From Ruminiclostridium sp. (GTDB taxonomy: Bacteria; Bacillota_A; Clostridia; Oscillospirales; Ruminococcaceae): 5,241 bases of DNA. Position 1 is the stretch's first letter, and each line of letters begins with the position of its first letter. The notes below the pieces were generated by a model that was given only the letters and a program-made list of their open reading frames with translations, was not told the origin of the DNA and searched no databases. The stretch spans positions 1-5,241 of the forward strand of contig JAFZOA010000224.1 in assembly GCA_017550775.1 (NCBI GenBank), written 5' to 3'. Of this stretch, positions 5,178 to 5,241 are shown one piece after another. A program made the position numbers and the translations under genes.

Positions 5178-5241
5178 TGTTTTCGAGCGCCTTGCTCTTA
5201 AGGTACGCGTTTATGAAGCCGTCGATATCGCCGTCCATGAC
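5170..5241 (-). CDS. prfB: Peptide chain release factor 2, C-terminal end only
   Basis: The window edge cuts this gene, leaving 23 codons that end in TAA at 5170-5172. The residues VMDGDIDGFINAYLKSKALENND match the extreme C-terminus of bacterial RF2, whose hallmark is a (D/G)DLDxFIxAYL segment; RF1 ends differently. RF2 releases the nascent chain at UGA and UAA codons. Its stop overlaps the rlmD start in the arrangement ATGACTAA, so the methyltransferase is probably translated by terminating or reinitiating ribosomes. The catalytic GGQ and SPF motifs lie outside the window, as would any programmed frameshift site. Confidence 0.85.
   Translation of the reverse strand, partial: VMDGDIDGFINAYLKSKALENND

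Noticed and set aside
4215..5201. 328-codon plus-strand open frame opposite rlmD
   Set aside because: It is the antisense of a gene with every RumA-family motif. Long mirror frames are expected in GC-rich coding DNA, and it has no domain or ribosome binding site.

Overview
The window looks like chromosomal DNA from a Gram-positive anaerobe of the Clostridia, most plausibly a Ruminococcus-like Oscillospiraceae. This rests on strong AAAGGA-type ribosome binding sites, a consensus TTGAAC-17-TATAAT promoter, Thr-rich lipoproteins, a clostridial type of vWA lipoprotein and an RlmCD-type rRNA methyltransferase. The genus is inferred, not shown. All genes that I accept read on the minus strand.

Layout, in the direction of transcription (high to low coordinates). 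At the right edge is the last 23 codons of a release factor 2 gene (prfB). It overlaps by 8 nt the complete 452-codon 23S rRNA m5U methyltransferase gene (rlmD/rlmCD type). Next is an AT-rich stretch of about 800 bp with one unrecognised 171-codon gene, then a 525-nt region without a complete gene. That region holds the displaced 3' end of rlmD, an imperfect hairpin, a cluster of GTTACA elements and a strong promoter. The promoter drives a two-gene lipoprotein operon: a 525-residue lipoprotein with an internal duplication and a C-terminal protease-prodomain-like domain, then a vWA-domain lipoprotein cut by the left edge of the window.

The most notable observation is in the middle. A 12-bp direct repeat (3063-3074 and 3871-3882) brackets the AT-rich stretch. 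The right-hand copy lies in rlmD codons 432-436. The left-hand copy is followed, in the reading direction, by a second rlmD 3' end (FSRTIHVECVVLLV, then SSDR and a stop). Homology to rlmD starts at the repeat and not before. This is the expected architecture after an element integrates into the 3' end of a gene: the resident gene receives a new, codon-divergent tail carried by the element, and its original tail is pushed to the far side. The element would be 808 bp with no recombinase, so it is either a deletion scar or a minimal cassette moved in trans, carrying one orphan gene.

The prfB-rlmD pair is a translation and ribosome-maturation housekeeping unit. The two lipoproteins are probably exported together, anchored on the outer face of the membrane and regulated as one operon. 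Their function is unknown, but the vWA domain and the prodomain-like fold both suggest protein-protein binding or inhibition at the cell surface.
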